Source of the DNA: Anopheles merus
Lineage: Eukaryota; Arthropoda; Insecta; Diptera; Culicidae
NCBI RefSeq assembly: GCF_017562075.2
Contig: NW_024427630.1
Location: forward strand, 46,001 to 110,000
Length of the DNA: 64,000 bases
Direction of reading: 5' to 3'
The notes beneath the pieces were generated by a model. The model saw nothing but the letters and a program-made list of their open reading frames with translations. It was not told the DNA's origin and did no database searches. Positions 11,427-22,599 of the stretch are shown piece after piece. Each line of letters opens with the position of its first letter. Positions within the stretch are counted from its first letter, which is position 1. A program made the translations under genes and the position numbers.

Positions 11427-11947
11427 TAGTGGCGGATCTAACGGTAGGCGGACTAGGCGGTCTCCTGGGGACCCGCCGATTTAGGGGCCCCATAGATCGC
11501 TAGTCTATAGTATGCCATATGTATTACATGTATGCCGTATGGACAGAGTTCTAGCGACAATTTAGAGCCTGTGACTGATTATTTAGGGCCGGTTTGGTGG
11601 TACAGTCGTTAACTCGTACGACTGAACAACATGCCCGTCATGGTTTCAAGCCCCGAATAGACCGTGCCATACGTAGGACTGTCTATCCTGCTATGGTAGC
11701 AATAAGCCAAAGAAAGCTAAGCTCACTTCACCAGTGAGTACACCGACAACGGTTGTTGTGCCAAAGAAGAAGAAGACTGATTATAGGGGCCCCCGACGGC
11801 ATTTCAAGTTTACTGTTGCATCTCCCAACAGCAAGTTCAGTGCCAGTAACACCCCCCCCCCCACCCTCTAAAACACCACTTACCATTTACAGGGGGCCTC
11901 AACTCGTCTTACCGCCTAGGGCCCCCGATACCCTTAATCCCCCACTG
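11427..11947 (+). mobile_element. hAT-like MITE split by a SINE
   Basis: The ends are TAGTGGCGGAT on the left and CCCCCACTG on the right. They are flanked by TTTTTATG (11419-11426) and TTTATATG (11948-11955), an 8-bp duplication with one mismatch. It contains long C runs and GGGGCCCC-type blocks. After removing the SINE at 11583-11774 and one copy of its 10-bp repeat, about 320 bp remain. Related copies occur near 45225-45538, 60880-61244 and 63770-64000. There is no coding capacity. Confidence 0.75.
11583..11774 (+). mobile_element. tRNA-derived SINE, SINE200-like, copy 1
   Basis: A 192-bp unit lies between perfect 10-bp direct repeats GACTGATTAT (11573-11582 and 11775-11784). It has a tRNA-like head with a B-box-like GGTTTCAAGCCCC and a body that is closely matched by the copy at 46802-47020. 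It ends in AAGAAGAAG. I recognise it as resembling the Anopheles SINE200 family. Transcription would be by RNA polymerase III. It has no coding function. Confidence 0.85.
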
Positions 11948-11973
11948 TTTATATGAATGGACGGCCTGAATGA

Positions 11974-12402
11974 ATGTGTTACAATGGTGTGGTTTGGCTT
12001 TCCAAAGTGTGTTACAATGTGTTTATAGCTGATAGTGTGTATTATAATAAGTTCTGTATAGCAGATATGCTACAAGTTACAATTGATAAATTAGAAAAAG
12101 GATATTGGTTTGTTCCATACTATCAATTACTTTGTACTGATATAATGTTAGAGCCTGGACTCTATAAATTGGAAAATAATAAGTCCACCATAAAAATCCT
12201 AAGCAAAACTCATATTGCCTCAACAATTACAACAAAAATCCATTTACATGGGAATAATTTCCAAACAATTAACCCAATTCCATTGAACTTGTACAAAACA
12301 GTGGATAAAAAAACGATCGACAATTTTATACGGTCAGATCATTTGACACCTTATGAAAAAGATAATTTGATTGATGTGATCAAGGTCTTTCAAAGAGAAT
12401 AG
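11974..12402 (+). pseudogene. Ty3/Gypsy pol linker before reverse transcriptase
   Basis: The frame ends in NFIRSDHLTPYEKDNLIDVIK, which matches in form the linker leading into Gypsy reverse transcriptase. The upstream part (DIMLEPGLYKLENNKSTIKI) is consistent with the region after the protease, but no DTGA/DSGA motif is left. It is cut at about 12400 by an unrelated 490-bp segment, and pol resumes near 12896. Confidence 0.55.
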
Positions 12403-12892
12403 GTCGATGCAAAGCCCGTTGCTAGATTGCCATTTTCAGCTCGCTTTCGACAGTTTCATGAAAAAGTGTTTACAAACAACTACCGTTTGCAACGGTCTTG
12501 CCGGCGGGATCAAAAGCTTATCATTAATAAAACAGCACAGTACATGTTCCAACTCGGTAAGATCTTATCAACTTTCAATAAACCACTGAGAGTGAAATGG
12601 AACATCGAATCGACACACACAGGTACAATACACATACCTTCCTTTGCTTATAACCCGGCGACGAATGATAAATGAGATCCTTGGATTGTATCAGCCATAT
12701 AACATTCTTTTTACTCAATTTACTAAAAAATGAATGCATCATGCAGAACAAAACTCTCATTCACTCCATAGCAACGTCTATTGCGAAACATGAACAGTAT
12801 TCAATTTGACTGTCAAAATTTTCCATGGCTTTCTGTCAATTTACTCTAAATGCATCTACCTGTTCTCTTTCAAATGCCTTGGCAGTGATTTT
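12403..12892 (+). other. Unidentified insert with an 80-90 codon frame, inside Gypsy pol
   Basis: This interrupts Gypsy pol between the linker and the reverse transcriptase. A frame over 12427-12675 reads through RRDQKLIINKTAQYMFQLGK and FNKPLRVKWNIESTHTG with believable composition, then meets a stop. I do not recognise the family, and no clean target duplication is visible. It could be a piece of another retroelement polyprotein or a captured transcript fragment. Confidence 0.35.
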
Positions 12893-13440
12893 AGAACATC
12901 AACAAGTTCTCTTAAAGAATAACGAACAGCTTTCCTCTACTACAGTTATTAAACATAAAATAATAACTAAAGATGAAGAATCAACGTATAGCAAAACCTT
13001 TCGATTACCAAATCATTTTAAAAAAGACGTGGAATAACAAATTCTAGAAATGTTCCAAGATGGTACAATTGTTCCTTCCAGCAGTCTATATTCGTCACCC
13101 AATGGGTGGTACCTAAAAACTCGGAAGCTTCACAAAAAAGAAAAATTCGCGGTTGTAATAGATTTTTGCAAACTGAAGGAAAAAACTATCAATGATAAAT
13201 ACCCTATTCCCCAAATAGAGGTTATTTTAGACAGTTTGGGAAAATCTACATACTTTTCGACAATAGATCTTAAATTCGATTTCCACCAGATAGAGATGGA
13301 TCCCGCACACCGAGAAAAAACGGCTTTCTCGACAACTCAAGGTCGCTTTGAGTTTACAAGGGTGCCGTTTGATCGTATTGATCGGATATATTGGTTCAAT
13401 TTGTTTTATCTACTTAGAGGACATTATTGGAATTGGTCAC
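12893..13440 (+). pseudogene. Ty3/Gypsy reverse transcriptase, N-terminal half
   Basis: The blocks TYSKTFRLPNHFKKDVE, VVIDFCKLKEKTINDKYPIP and the palm motif YFSTIDLKFDFHQIEMDP, followed by KTAFSTTQGRFEFTRVPF, are clear Gypsy-group reverse transcriptase. A stop codon at 13035-13037 and a frame change near 13370 break it. The YxDD box is not reached before the sequence degenerates and the BEL element begins at 13494. Confidence 0.85.
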
Positions 13441-13493
13441 CGCAACGGCTTTGCGTAAGCACATATAGGTCTCGCGTTATAATTCAATAAAGC

Positions 13494-13660
13494 TGTTGGA
13501 ACATTTGTAAGGTTCCAACATCTGTCAGACCAGGCAATGTTTTGATCCGGTTCAAAACACATAAAAAGGGAGAAAAACCGCGGAATCGGCCCTTAACGAC
13601 AGAAGCGAACAAGTGTACAAACGATTGTAAGAGAGAGAATAAAAAACACTAATTTTTTGG
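13494..13660 (+). repeat. 5' LTR of the BEL/Pao element
   Basis: Begins TGTTGGAAC. The first 95 bp match the copy at 17043 almost exactly, with A versus G in the AGGC(A/G)ATG block. The end is uncertain: AATAAAAAACA near 13654 followed by TTGGCACTGCG, which could be the primer-binding site. Confidence 0.6.
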
Positions 13661-13887
13661 CACTGCGTTAAAGTAGCCTAAAGAATTAAATTATCTTACT
13701 TTTTTTATACGGGAAGCAAACGTTTTTCAATATTCCAAAAAATTACTTGTTTAACAGTTTACACGCTAATTCGTCGCGAGTCATATAACCGAATCGATAA
13801 AGTACCACGTAAGTGAGTTACACCCGCGTCCGCGTAGTGAAAACAATAAAACTTAGTGGGAAGATTACGAAGGTTGAGAACCGAACA

Positions 13888-15670
13888 ATGGATCAAGCAC
13901 GGAATTTGGATTACGATGTACAGGAGGCTTATTCCACTCCTGTGACGAGTCATGCGACAGGGCACAACGGCGTTCAAACTCCAAGAGCGTCGTCAAGCTC
14001 GGTTCCGGAACGCGATGCTGTGAATAATATCCCGCTGGAAGCAGGCACGAACCGGTGCGTTACGGGCAGTAACGCAATACCGCAAAGGCAGGAGCGGGAC
14101 GAGACAGCGTTGGATGCAAGATCCAGGACATCGACCGTCAGTATCGGTGAGTCAGTGAAGGGCAACGGCATTTCGAGCCAAAGTGTGGTGAAGGAGGTGC
14201 GTGAAAAGCCGCGAATGTCGTTCGAAGAACGACGACAACGAGCTGCCGACATTAGGAACGAGCTTCAAGAACTGCTAGAAATGCATGAGCTCGAAAAGGC
14301 GGAAGAATGGTGCCGAGAAACTGACCGTTTGGGGGTACCAAGATCAGCACCGCTGGTACACGAGCATGGTAGGGTACGCGAACCTGATTTCGACGAATGG
14401 GTTCGCGGAATGGAAAATTCGTTGCAAATTAGTGATAGGAGAGAAATCGGACCGGCTCGGGTTCAAAACCCTCCGATACAGGTTCACGACCCAAACAATG
14501 ATGGCGTGCGGATGACGTACGGCAATGGCGACTACGCTGCACAAACGGCGTCATGTGGCAGGCGTGGCGAACACGCAATGTACAGAGAACCAGCAATGTA
14601 CGAAGAATCCGGTGCTTACAACGAAGGCGCGGTATTGACCGAACGTTCGATGCTAGGAAAACGCACATTGCACGATGAACGCGTGATGTATAATGAACGC
14701 ACAGGGTTTGATGAGCTGGGAATGTACGACCGAAGGGGAAGCGCACACTATGCCACAGGACGCTCTTCGTATGCGCCACACACCACTGCACACACTTACA
14801 CACAACGAATACCAGCGAACATATTCCTTAACCAAAGCCAAGTAACAGCTCGAAACGGTTTCCCACGGGATCTGCCGAGTTTCTACGGATCCGTAGATGA
14901 GTGGCCACGATTCATATCTACATATAATCGAACCACTATTTCCTGCAACTACACTGATTGCGAAAATCTTGAGAGGCTGCAGCACTGCCTCAAAGGTACT
15001 GCGTTGGATATAGTCGGTCACTTGTTACTGTTTCCGGAAGGTGTGAAAGCGGCTATTAACACTTTGAAAGCTCGTTTCGGAAGGCCGGATTTGATTGTGG
15101 ATCGGACGGTGGAGAAAATAAAAATGATGGCAGCACCTAAAATGGAATGACTAGATACCGTTGTTGAGTTCGGTTTTGCGGTGAAAAGGTTGATAGCGAC
15201 GGTGCAGGCTTCTGGATTGGTGGATTACATCCACGACGTTATGCTGCTGAAGGAGCTGGTAAAAAAGTTACCACCTGTACTGTGTATGGAATGCGCACGA
15301 CTCCGAAAGCGATTGCGATCAGTGAACTTGTACCAGTTCGGAATGTGGATCGGTGAGCTAGCGGATGATCTCTGCGCGGTTATCGACATGCCCGAAGCCA
15401 GCACGGAGCAAGCTGAGAGGAGCGCACATTCCGAGCGCGTCATAATGTGCAACGACATGCGCCACATCGACCCGCGGCAATGCAGCCTCACCGTACCGCT
15501 CCATATGTACGTACTACTCCAGCTTACTGCAACGCCGTGGTACTCCAGGATGAGTCCAGCAGCGGTGTACCTTCATCGAGTAACCACCCGGAGTCACCGT
15601 CGTGTATCCCCTGTGGGGGGACGTGCGTGTCGTTGCGCGCCTGCGAGAAGTTTCTCAGGACTACGGTAGC
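13888..15670 (+). pseudogene. BEL/Pao gag-like region
   Basis: The frame is open from upstream of 13813. The ATG at 13888 (MDQARNLDYDVQ) is the likeliest start. There is a long charged region with a predicted coiled coil (MSFEERRQRAADIRNELQEL), then repeated MYxExxxY motifs around 14575-14730. The conserved BEL gag core follows (LPSFYGSVDEWPRFISTYNR and LQHCLKGTALDIVGHL), the family known as DUF1759. One in-frame TGA at 15148-15150 interrupts it. The same frame continues with LKELVKKLPPVL and IGELADDLCAV, then shifts near 15500. Confidence 0.8.
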
Positions 15671-16874
15671 TGCCAGGAGGGCGTTCATCAACGAACGCAA
15701 ACTGTGTCGAAGATGTCTCGGCTACCACAACGGAAGATGCAACATCACAACTCCGTGTGGCGTAGATGGGTACAGTATTTTGCATAACTCACTGCTGCAC
15801 CAGGAAGGCACCCATGGTAACTGCGGTATGTCTAATGAAGCAAGTAATAATTATTTTAATACACATTCAGGAGTGAACGAGAGCGTGCTGTTAAAGTACG
15901 TACCAGTGACGCTGTACGGGCCACGAGGAAAGGTGGAAACCTTCGCTTTCATCGACGATGGCTCAACGTCAACGTTTATGGACCATGGGTTGATGGACGA
16001 ACTTGGTCTTGAAGGCACACCCCACCCTATCCAGCTTCATTGGACCGGTGACGTTACGAGAGAGGAAAGGGACTCAGTACAGCTCTCGGTTAAAATATCG
16101 TGTAGACAGGGTTCGGCCACGCCGTATCTTCTAACCGATGTTCATACCGTGAAGGAATTGGCTCTCCCGAGACAATCGGTCAACACTTCCCAGCTTGCGG
16201 CAAAATACCAGCACCTACGGGGACTTCAGCTGCCGTCGTATGCGGATGCAGCACCACGCATCCTCATAGGGATAGACAATTGCATCCTTGGGCGTTCGTT
16301 GAAATGCGTTGAAGGGAAATGGGGGCAGCCGGTCGTCTCAAAAACTCGCCTAGGATGGGTAGCGTATGGGCCCAGTCCGATAGCGACCAATACACCAGGA
16401 GTTTCTTTGCAAGCTTTCCACACACGGGTACGCGAGAGTTCCGTCGATCTCGTGGCCGTTGAGTTGAATGCACGATCTTCGCCGCGAATCACTGACGTCG
16501 AAAGTGCAGAGCTTAGAAAGGTCGAAATTAGGGAACCAATTCGAATGACAGCGGTACCGTGTATAGAAATGCGTTTCATAGAAAACACGGTAATTGGTAC
16601 TTCGCCGCGTTGTACATATCTGAGGAAAGGCAGGATTGTTGTCTTAGACGGTTCACCAGGATGTAGTAGAAAACATTATACTCACTTGCCAATAGCGACG
16701 GCCAAAGAAGACGGTAAAAAGGATAAACACGAGAGCGCCGATAATAATGCGGATTTGATGAATGTGGTTCGGTTGATAGAAGATAGTTACACGCATCGAA
16801 ATCTTACTCGAATTAGTAGAATAGATTCGGAAAGGTCGAAGCGAATTACGAAATTACCAGCTGAAAAGAATTAG
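15560..16874 (+). pseudogene. BEL/Pao zinc knuckle and aspartic protease region
   Basis: The frame contains cysteine-rich knuckles (CIPCGGTCVSLRACEKFL, then KLCRRCLGYHNGRC). The aspartic protease follows, with the FAFIDDGSTSTFM active-site region and the ILIGIDN motif downstream (DUF1758-type). TRLGWVAYGP marks the usual end of the protease. The expected reverse transcriptase is missing: sequence after about 16420 passes directly to a C-terminal remnant ending at 16874. The active-site triplet reads DDG rather than the more usual D(S/T)G. Confidence 0.8.
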
Positions 16875-17042
16875 CGAGATAATTATCTGAACCGCGTATG
16901 AACTTACCTTTAGAAGCGTCGGACGGGTAGAACCGCGTGTATGCACATTTCATTGTAGCGCGGAAGTAAACAAAGCAACGGAACAAGAGTCTGACAGATA
17001 TGCGGGAGTGCGACAGCGATAGCTTCACACTCGGGGGGACAA

Positions 17043-17137
17043 TGTTGGAACATTTGTAAGGTTCCAACATCTGTCAGACCAGGCGATGTTTTGATCCGGT
17101 TCAAAACACATAAAAAGGGAGAAAAACCGCAACAAAA
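17043..17137 (+). repeat. 3' LTR of the BEL/Pao element, truncated
   Basis: Starts TGTTGGAACATTTGTAAGG and follows the 5' LTR for 95 bp to GAGAAAAACCGC. Beyond that the two copies are unrelated. Either the next element truncated this LTR or the two LTRs differ in their downstream half. Confidence 0.65.
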
Positions 17138-17379
17138 GCAGTTTTAATAAAGCAGCACGAAAGGTTAAACGCCTTGTGTCTGGTCGAAGATTCTTTGCGC
17201 TCCGGAAAGTTATCAATATTATTCAGTGATAACAGCTTTCCTGCACAACCTGTCTGCTTGCGCAGTGGATCCAAGTACCTGGTTTTCATTTACAATCAGA
17301 ACACCCACCTACAATCACCTGGGAACGATTCCTGGCCTACAATCAAAACATCGATTCAACATTCATTGTACCACAAACA

Positions 17380-19692
17380 ATGGCCGGTATCTGTTCCGCC
17401 TGTGCCAATGACATCGTAGCTGCTGATCGCGTTGTGAAGTGTCAGGGTTGGTGCAACTCTGAGTTTCACTTCTCATGCAGCGGACTTTCTGAGGAGCTGT
17501 ATACTACTATTGAGTCCTGCGCACAACTTTTTTGGGCCTGTAAGGCCTGTGTGAAGTTTCATAAGGATCCGCGTACGGCTGTCTTGAGGTCTTCCACCCC
17601 TACACCCACTCTTCTGTCGACCTATCGTCCAGCATAGTGTAGCAGATTAACTGCTAATAGTTCAACCAACCAATAGAGCCACCTTAGCAGTTATAAAATC
17701 ATTACTAACCAAAACCGGACAACGTAACATTAAGAGTGGAACCAACTCAAAAAGCCACCTCAACATAATCGTTGCTAACCAAAACCATCCAACTAAAAAC
17801 CCATCCAAATTAACCAGCAATCGAATCAGGTCCGACAGAAAACCTACCATGCAATAAATGCTTAGCACACACAAACCGTAGGATAGGAAGCGCGAACCGA
17901 CAGCTTATAAAAACATAACGCGACGGTAATATGAAACGCGCCTCGCAACTCAGAACGGCAGCAAAACGATTGCGCAACAATAACACAAAGTGATAAACAA
18001 ACACCCGGACAATGACTTTATATTTTGATGAACGAACCTCAAACCAGGTAAGTTAGCAACCACATAATGAAAGTAGGTCAATATTAGTCGTAAAAGTAAA
18101 ATAAGTGTAAGAAGACATTGTGTCATCACTGTTGCGTTATAAATACAGCTTATTCGAAACAGTGAGACAGTTCGAGACAGTTTCATACACGTAGATCACT
18201 CGTGTTTAGTGTTTCTTCCCATTAGCGGATGCCGCCGAAGGCTCTGCCCAATTGGTAACCAATTGGTTATCAGCTATTCAGTCGGTTGACCGATCAGCAA
18301 TACCCCTTCTACGGAAGAAGTGCAAGTTTGCACCTTAATCGGTTAATACTCCCGCAGCGTTTTAACGCCGCCTGGAATCCGATCCATCGCGCAAGTAAAG
18401 TTCCATACTTCCACCCGTCCGTTGCATAAGTGTAACTTGACCATCTCTTCCTAACGAAGTGAACGAATAATACAATTCATTCGCAATTAAACGAACTACG
18501 GTACATTATCGCCTCGCTACCCCGCCTCGTTCTGCACTCTTCCTCCACATTCCGCGCATCGACTTACCGCACTCGGTTCTGGTAAGCAAAGTGCGCGCCG
18601 AACTTACCACAATAGCCGACCTTAAAGCGGACCTCCGTAGCGAGCTGTCACAGCATACCACAGCTAATAAGTTTGAGCTTCTGGAAGTTTTAAAGGAGGA
18701 GATTCGTTCCTGCTTGCGTTCGACGCATACTGCCACCGATTTACCGTCTCACCGGCCCATTCTTCACAATTCAGCGTCGTCTCACCCTGAATTGTTTAAT
18801 TCGGTGGTCAAAAATATCCCTAGTACTATTACACCCACAATATAACAGTATCCATCTTTAGCCGTTTCACTTAGTGTTAGTGCGAACGAACCGTCATCCT
18901 TCACCAATATGCCACCACTTAACAACCCGCAAACACCACTACTCAGAGGATCGGGATCGCCGCTCGATTCTGATACACTAGACACCATCCCACACACTGA
19001 TACGCGAATGTGGCTATTCTTTACGCGTTTTTCCCCATCGGTTACTACTGAGCAGATTTCTCTCATGATGCAAGTACGTCTAGCACTCGATAAGCGGGAT
19101 GTGTTTGCACACCGTCTAACGAAACTTGGTGCTGACACTAGTACACTCTCATTTATCTCATTTAAGGGGGGCATACCAGCCACTCTATGCAACAAGGCTC
19201 TCTCACCTGAGACATGGCCCTCTGCTCTTACGTACCGAGAGTTCCGTGACTATCGGACCAATAATTATAACACTAATACCTGTGCAACAGCTGATACAAA
19301 TTCGATGCTCGATCAAAACGTTACTCTCGCTACCAACACTTATCATAATCCTCTCTCACATTCTGGAGGGAGTGCTCCGATACCAACCACTACAACAGAT
19401 ACGCTCGCACAGCCTGTTACGATTTCCTCACCTGCCATGACCACTACAGATACAGCTTTGTTTACAAACGAACCATATCAAGACCTTCATGAGCGAATGC
19501 TTGTTACCACCACACCTACCAGGTCACCTCCCGAATGCTTAGCCGCATTCAAAAAAAAAAAAGACCGCGTCGCGTAAACGCTAAACGGACTGATGAATCT
19601 GCTGACGCTGGCCCGTCGGATGAACAGCAATCTAGCACTGCATCCGGCGACGAACCTCGCTCAGCTCATCCTAGTCTCTCTATCTACTACTA
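17380..19692 (+). pseudogene. ORF1 with PHD-type zinc finger, non-LTR element 3
   Basis: The ATG at 17380 opens MAGICSACANDIVAAD, then CQGWCNSEFHFSCSGLSEEL and FWACKACVKFH, a C4-H-C3 PHD-like finger over residues about 5-65. PHD fingers are known at the N-terminus of CR1-group ORF1 proteins. After a 879-bp insertion the same frame resumes with a helical, charged stretch (SKVRAELTTIADLKADLRSE). One in-frame TAA lies at 18843-18845. The C-terminal block follows (MWLFFTRFSPSVTTEQIS and FKGGIPATLCNKALSPETWP), with REFRDY typical of this family. An A-run near 19549-19563 shifts the frame, and the likely true end is SLSIYY near 19692. Confidence 0.78.
17628..18506. mobile_element. 879-bp non-coding insertion flanked by TATCG, possible solo LTR
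   Basis: TATCG occurs at 17623-17627 and 18507-18511, and deleting the insert with one copy restores the ORF1 frame exactly. The insert has no gene. A TGTAGCAG motif lies 10 bp inside the left end, TACAT is at the right end, and a TATAAATA box occurs near 18137, all suggestive of a long solo LTR. The TG...CA ends do not coincide with the TATCG boundaries, so the class is unproven. Confidence 0.55.
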
Positions 19693-19874
19693 AAATGTAC
19701 AGTTACTCCAAAAAGTATTCGGCTAGCTGAATATTTTACAGAAAAAGGCGAATTATGCCCGCAATACGAATGGAGCGATAAAAGTAATGATGAGGTTTCA
19801 TAGAGGGACCATCAATACACACGTTTTGCTAAAAAATAAGCATTTAAATAGTGCAATACCAACCGTAAATACAT

Positions 19875-20296
19875 TGTAGCGCCTGCAAGATAGGCAAAAC
19901 GCGCAGAGAATAATTATAGCTAGCTAGGTTTAAATTATACACATATACACTTACACACATACACATAGTTATATTTTAATTATGAACATATACATTTACA
20001 CACATACAATTACAATTAAGGTTACACGTAGGATAGAATAGAATAGCATAAGATAGGAAATAGGAAATAGTAAAATAGGCGATAATTAGGATTAGCCAAT
20101 GAGGAATAGGATTAAGGAATTTTGGCGCGAACGAGTGAATATAAATTAAGGATAAGTTGAGGTTTAGGATATTCAGAAAAGTTCGATCTAAGAGGAAACG
20201 CTGCCCGAGTGAACATCGACCAATAAAACACTAAGCAACTATAAAAACCACAAGTCATATATTTTTTTGGTAGTTTGAAGTTGTAATATCACTACA
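19875..20296 (+). repeat. 5' LTR (422 bp)
   Basis: Starts TGTAGCGCCTGC and ends ATATCACTACA. It is the same length as the 3' LTR and differs from it at four bases (T/G, A/C, T/C and A/T). It would hold the promoter, but no confident core promoter can be assigned by eye. Confidence 0.95.
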
Positions 20297-20935
20297 TGGC
20301 GACCGTGACAAGTGTGAAACTGTGAAGCAAAAAAAAAGCTCGCGTAAATACGAAAGCTAATTCGTAATATTCCAGCGTAATATTCCTTCCGGTCAGAAGA
20401 GTATACTGGTATCTGCGTTGATGTTTAGCGTGAAAGAGTGAGAGAGTGAAGACGAGAGTGCAGCGCAACGCTACAATTGTACGATAACTCGAACTATCGT
20501 TATTCAAACGAGGTGCAGTGATAAAATATACGGATTTCCTGAAAACTCACGAAATTTGCACAATAACTCCTGTCGTGTATCGTCAACCAATCAAGGTGCA
20601 GTGAAAGAGAGAGTGTATCCTGGTTAAAAAAAAGAGGCCAGGAAAAGTTTTATGAAAGCTAACAAACATTCGGTGAAAAAAAAACGCAGCAATAGTTAAC
20701 GGTACCGTGCGTAAAGTAATCTAAGTGCAGTGACCTCGATCGGACAAGATTATCGCACGTACGAGTAAGCCACATTTCGTACCATCGGCGATAAGCATCA
20801 CAGTTTGAACCGGCATGACCTTTTGCGACAAGTGACCAAGTGTCGTTTGCACGAGAGAGACATAACGTTGTTGCGGGAAGTAAGAAGGAAGAACGGAGCA
20901 GACGATATCAAACGGCGATACAGCGTGCGGTGAAG

Positions 20936-21046
20936 GAGCGACGGCGAAGCAGTGAGCTGTGAGAGAGCGAGCAGCGATTTGCAGTGGATAGGAGCGACGG
21001 TGCAGCAGTGTGCTGTGAGAGCACGAGCAGCGATTTGCAGCGGATA
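20936..21046 (+). repeat. Tandem duplication of about 56 bp in the retrotransposon leader
   Basis: Two adjacent copies start GAGCGACGGCGAAGCAGTG and GAGCGACGGTGCAGCAGTG, and both end with GAGCAGCGATTTGCAG followed by a GGATA block. They lie in the untranslated leader between the primer-binding site and gag. Confidence 0.85.
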
Positions 21047-21384
21047 AAGCGAGATAACGCTATACTGATCGATCGGGCAGCGGTAAACGGAGTAAGGATC
21101 AAGTGAAAAAAAGGAGAAAGTAAGGTAGGCTACACACTCAATGAAGTTGTAATTTACCCATTTGAATATTTTTTTTGTAATTGCTCAATTAAACTCTTTT
21201 TATCAAACGTACAATACTATATTTTTCATTACAATATGCACATTGCTATTGGGGTGTTACCATTGGTTTAAAAAAAAATTATTGCAATTATCTAGGTGTC
21301 AAAAAAAAAAAAATAATAAAAAAATAAAAAAAATAAAAAACAACAAAAAAAAATAACAATAACATCTCGATCACATCTCATTCA

Positions 21385-22555
21385 ATGCTTTTAAAAATAA
21401 ATCAAAATATTATAAGACTTAAAAATATTGAAAAAAAGTTATCGGGTGATGGAAAGTTTCGCAGATGTTTGCTTGATCATTACAGTGTTTCCGCTAAATT
21501 TTGTTTTGATGAGATCAAGTATTACCTAGATTCAATTCAGGAAACTGAACCCGTTTCAGAGCTAAAACGAATTTTGAAGGAAGCGAGTGACACATACGCC
21601 AATATCCAATCGCGCATACAATTTCATCAAACAAACAAAATTCCAGTTAAGTTTAAAACGTTAGCAAAACTAGCTATCGTGTTCAATGGTTGGAATCAAA
21701 ACAAAATGGAAACTTTCGATATCAAAACAGCCACCGCTTTGGTGCAAATATACGATGGCAATACAGATGGTTTGGAAAATTTTGTGGACTTTTCAAATTT
21801 ACTAAAGGAGTTATGTCCAAAAAATCCACAAATGTTGGTAAAATTCCTAAAAACAAGATTAATAGGAAAGGCGCGCTTAGGACTGCCGCCTAATATTGAC
21901 GATTTTGACTCGTTAATAAATGATATACGGTCCAGATGCCAAGAAAAACTTAATCCAGATAAAATAATAAGCCAATTGAAATCTATTCGCCAGACGGATA
22001 CTAGAGCTCTTTGTGACGAGGTTGAATTACTCAGCACAAAATTAAAAAAAACGTTTATTTGCAGCTGCACATTCCGGAAAAAGTTGCAAATGACATGTCA
22101 TTAAAGCATGGGATTAATGCTCTGATTGAAAAAGTTCATAATCAGGAAACAAAAATTATTCTTAAAGCAGGTCAATTCGCATCTGTTTCAGATGCATCGG
22201 AGAAAGTATTAGAAAACGAAAGGAATAACAACGGTTCACAAATATTAGCCTTCAACAGAAACTACTATGACAATAGAAAATTCGTTCGTAATAAATACCC
22301 ACCGAACACATACAATAGATTCCAGCCAAACACAAATAATAGATGGTTTCCAATAGAGCTCCCCTTGGTAACAATCAGGTAACTAGCAACAGATACCAAA
22401 ACCAAAGATATCCCAATAACTCTTTCAGAAAACAATTTTCAAATACAAATACTCGCAGAGTCTACAATACACAAGCTGCAGAAGAGGAACATTTTTTAGG
22501 GGTGCCACAAGCGTTAGAAGAAATCATTCAACCTACAAACGATGGTCAACATTAG
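21385..22555 (+). pseudogene. Gag of the 412-like element
   Basis: The first frame (21385-22104, 239 codons) has a helical capsid-like pattern with LAIVFNGWNQNKMETF and LLKELCPKNPQMLVKFLKTR, similar in layout to gag of 412-type elements. The reading frame moves near 22060 and again near 22345. The last part (to 22555) is rich in N, R, Y and Q and ends just before pol. No zinc knuckle is visible, which is usual for this group. It would form the capsid, but this copy is broken. Confidence 0.8.
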
Positions 22556-22599
22556 CGATAAACTTAAATGCTAACAACTTTATCAAAATTAAAGTAGAA

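Larger units (their letters stand above)
13494..17137 (+). mobile_element. BEL/Pao LTR retrotransposon, internally deleted
   Basis: Two copies of an LTR start (TGTTGGAACATTTGTAAGG) at 13494 and 17043 flank a gag and protease region. A G-rich polypurine tract (CGGGGGGACAA) sits just before the second. The internal region is only about 3.4 kb and holds no reverse transcriptase or integrase, whereas BEL elements normally have about 5 kb of coding sequence. The copy could move only with help from another element. The second LTR breaks off after about 95 bp. Confidence 0.8.

Noticed and set aside
17380..17637. Host PHD-finger gene
   Set aside because: The frame continues after the insertion into a typical non-LTR ORF1 C-terminus and is followed by an endonuclease.
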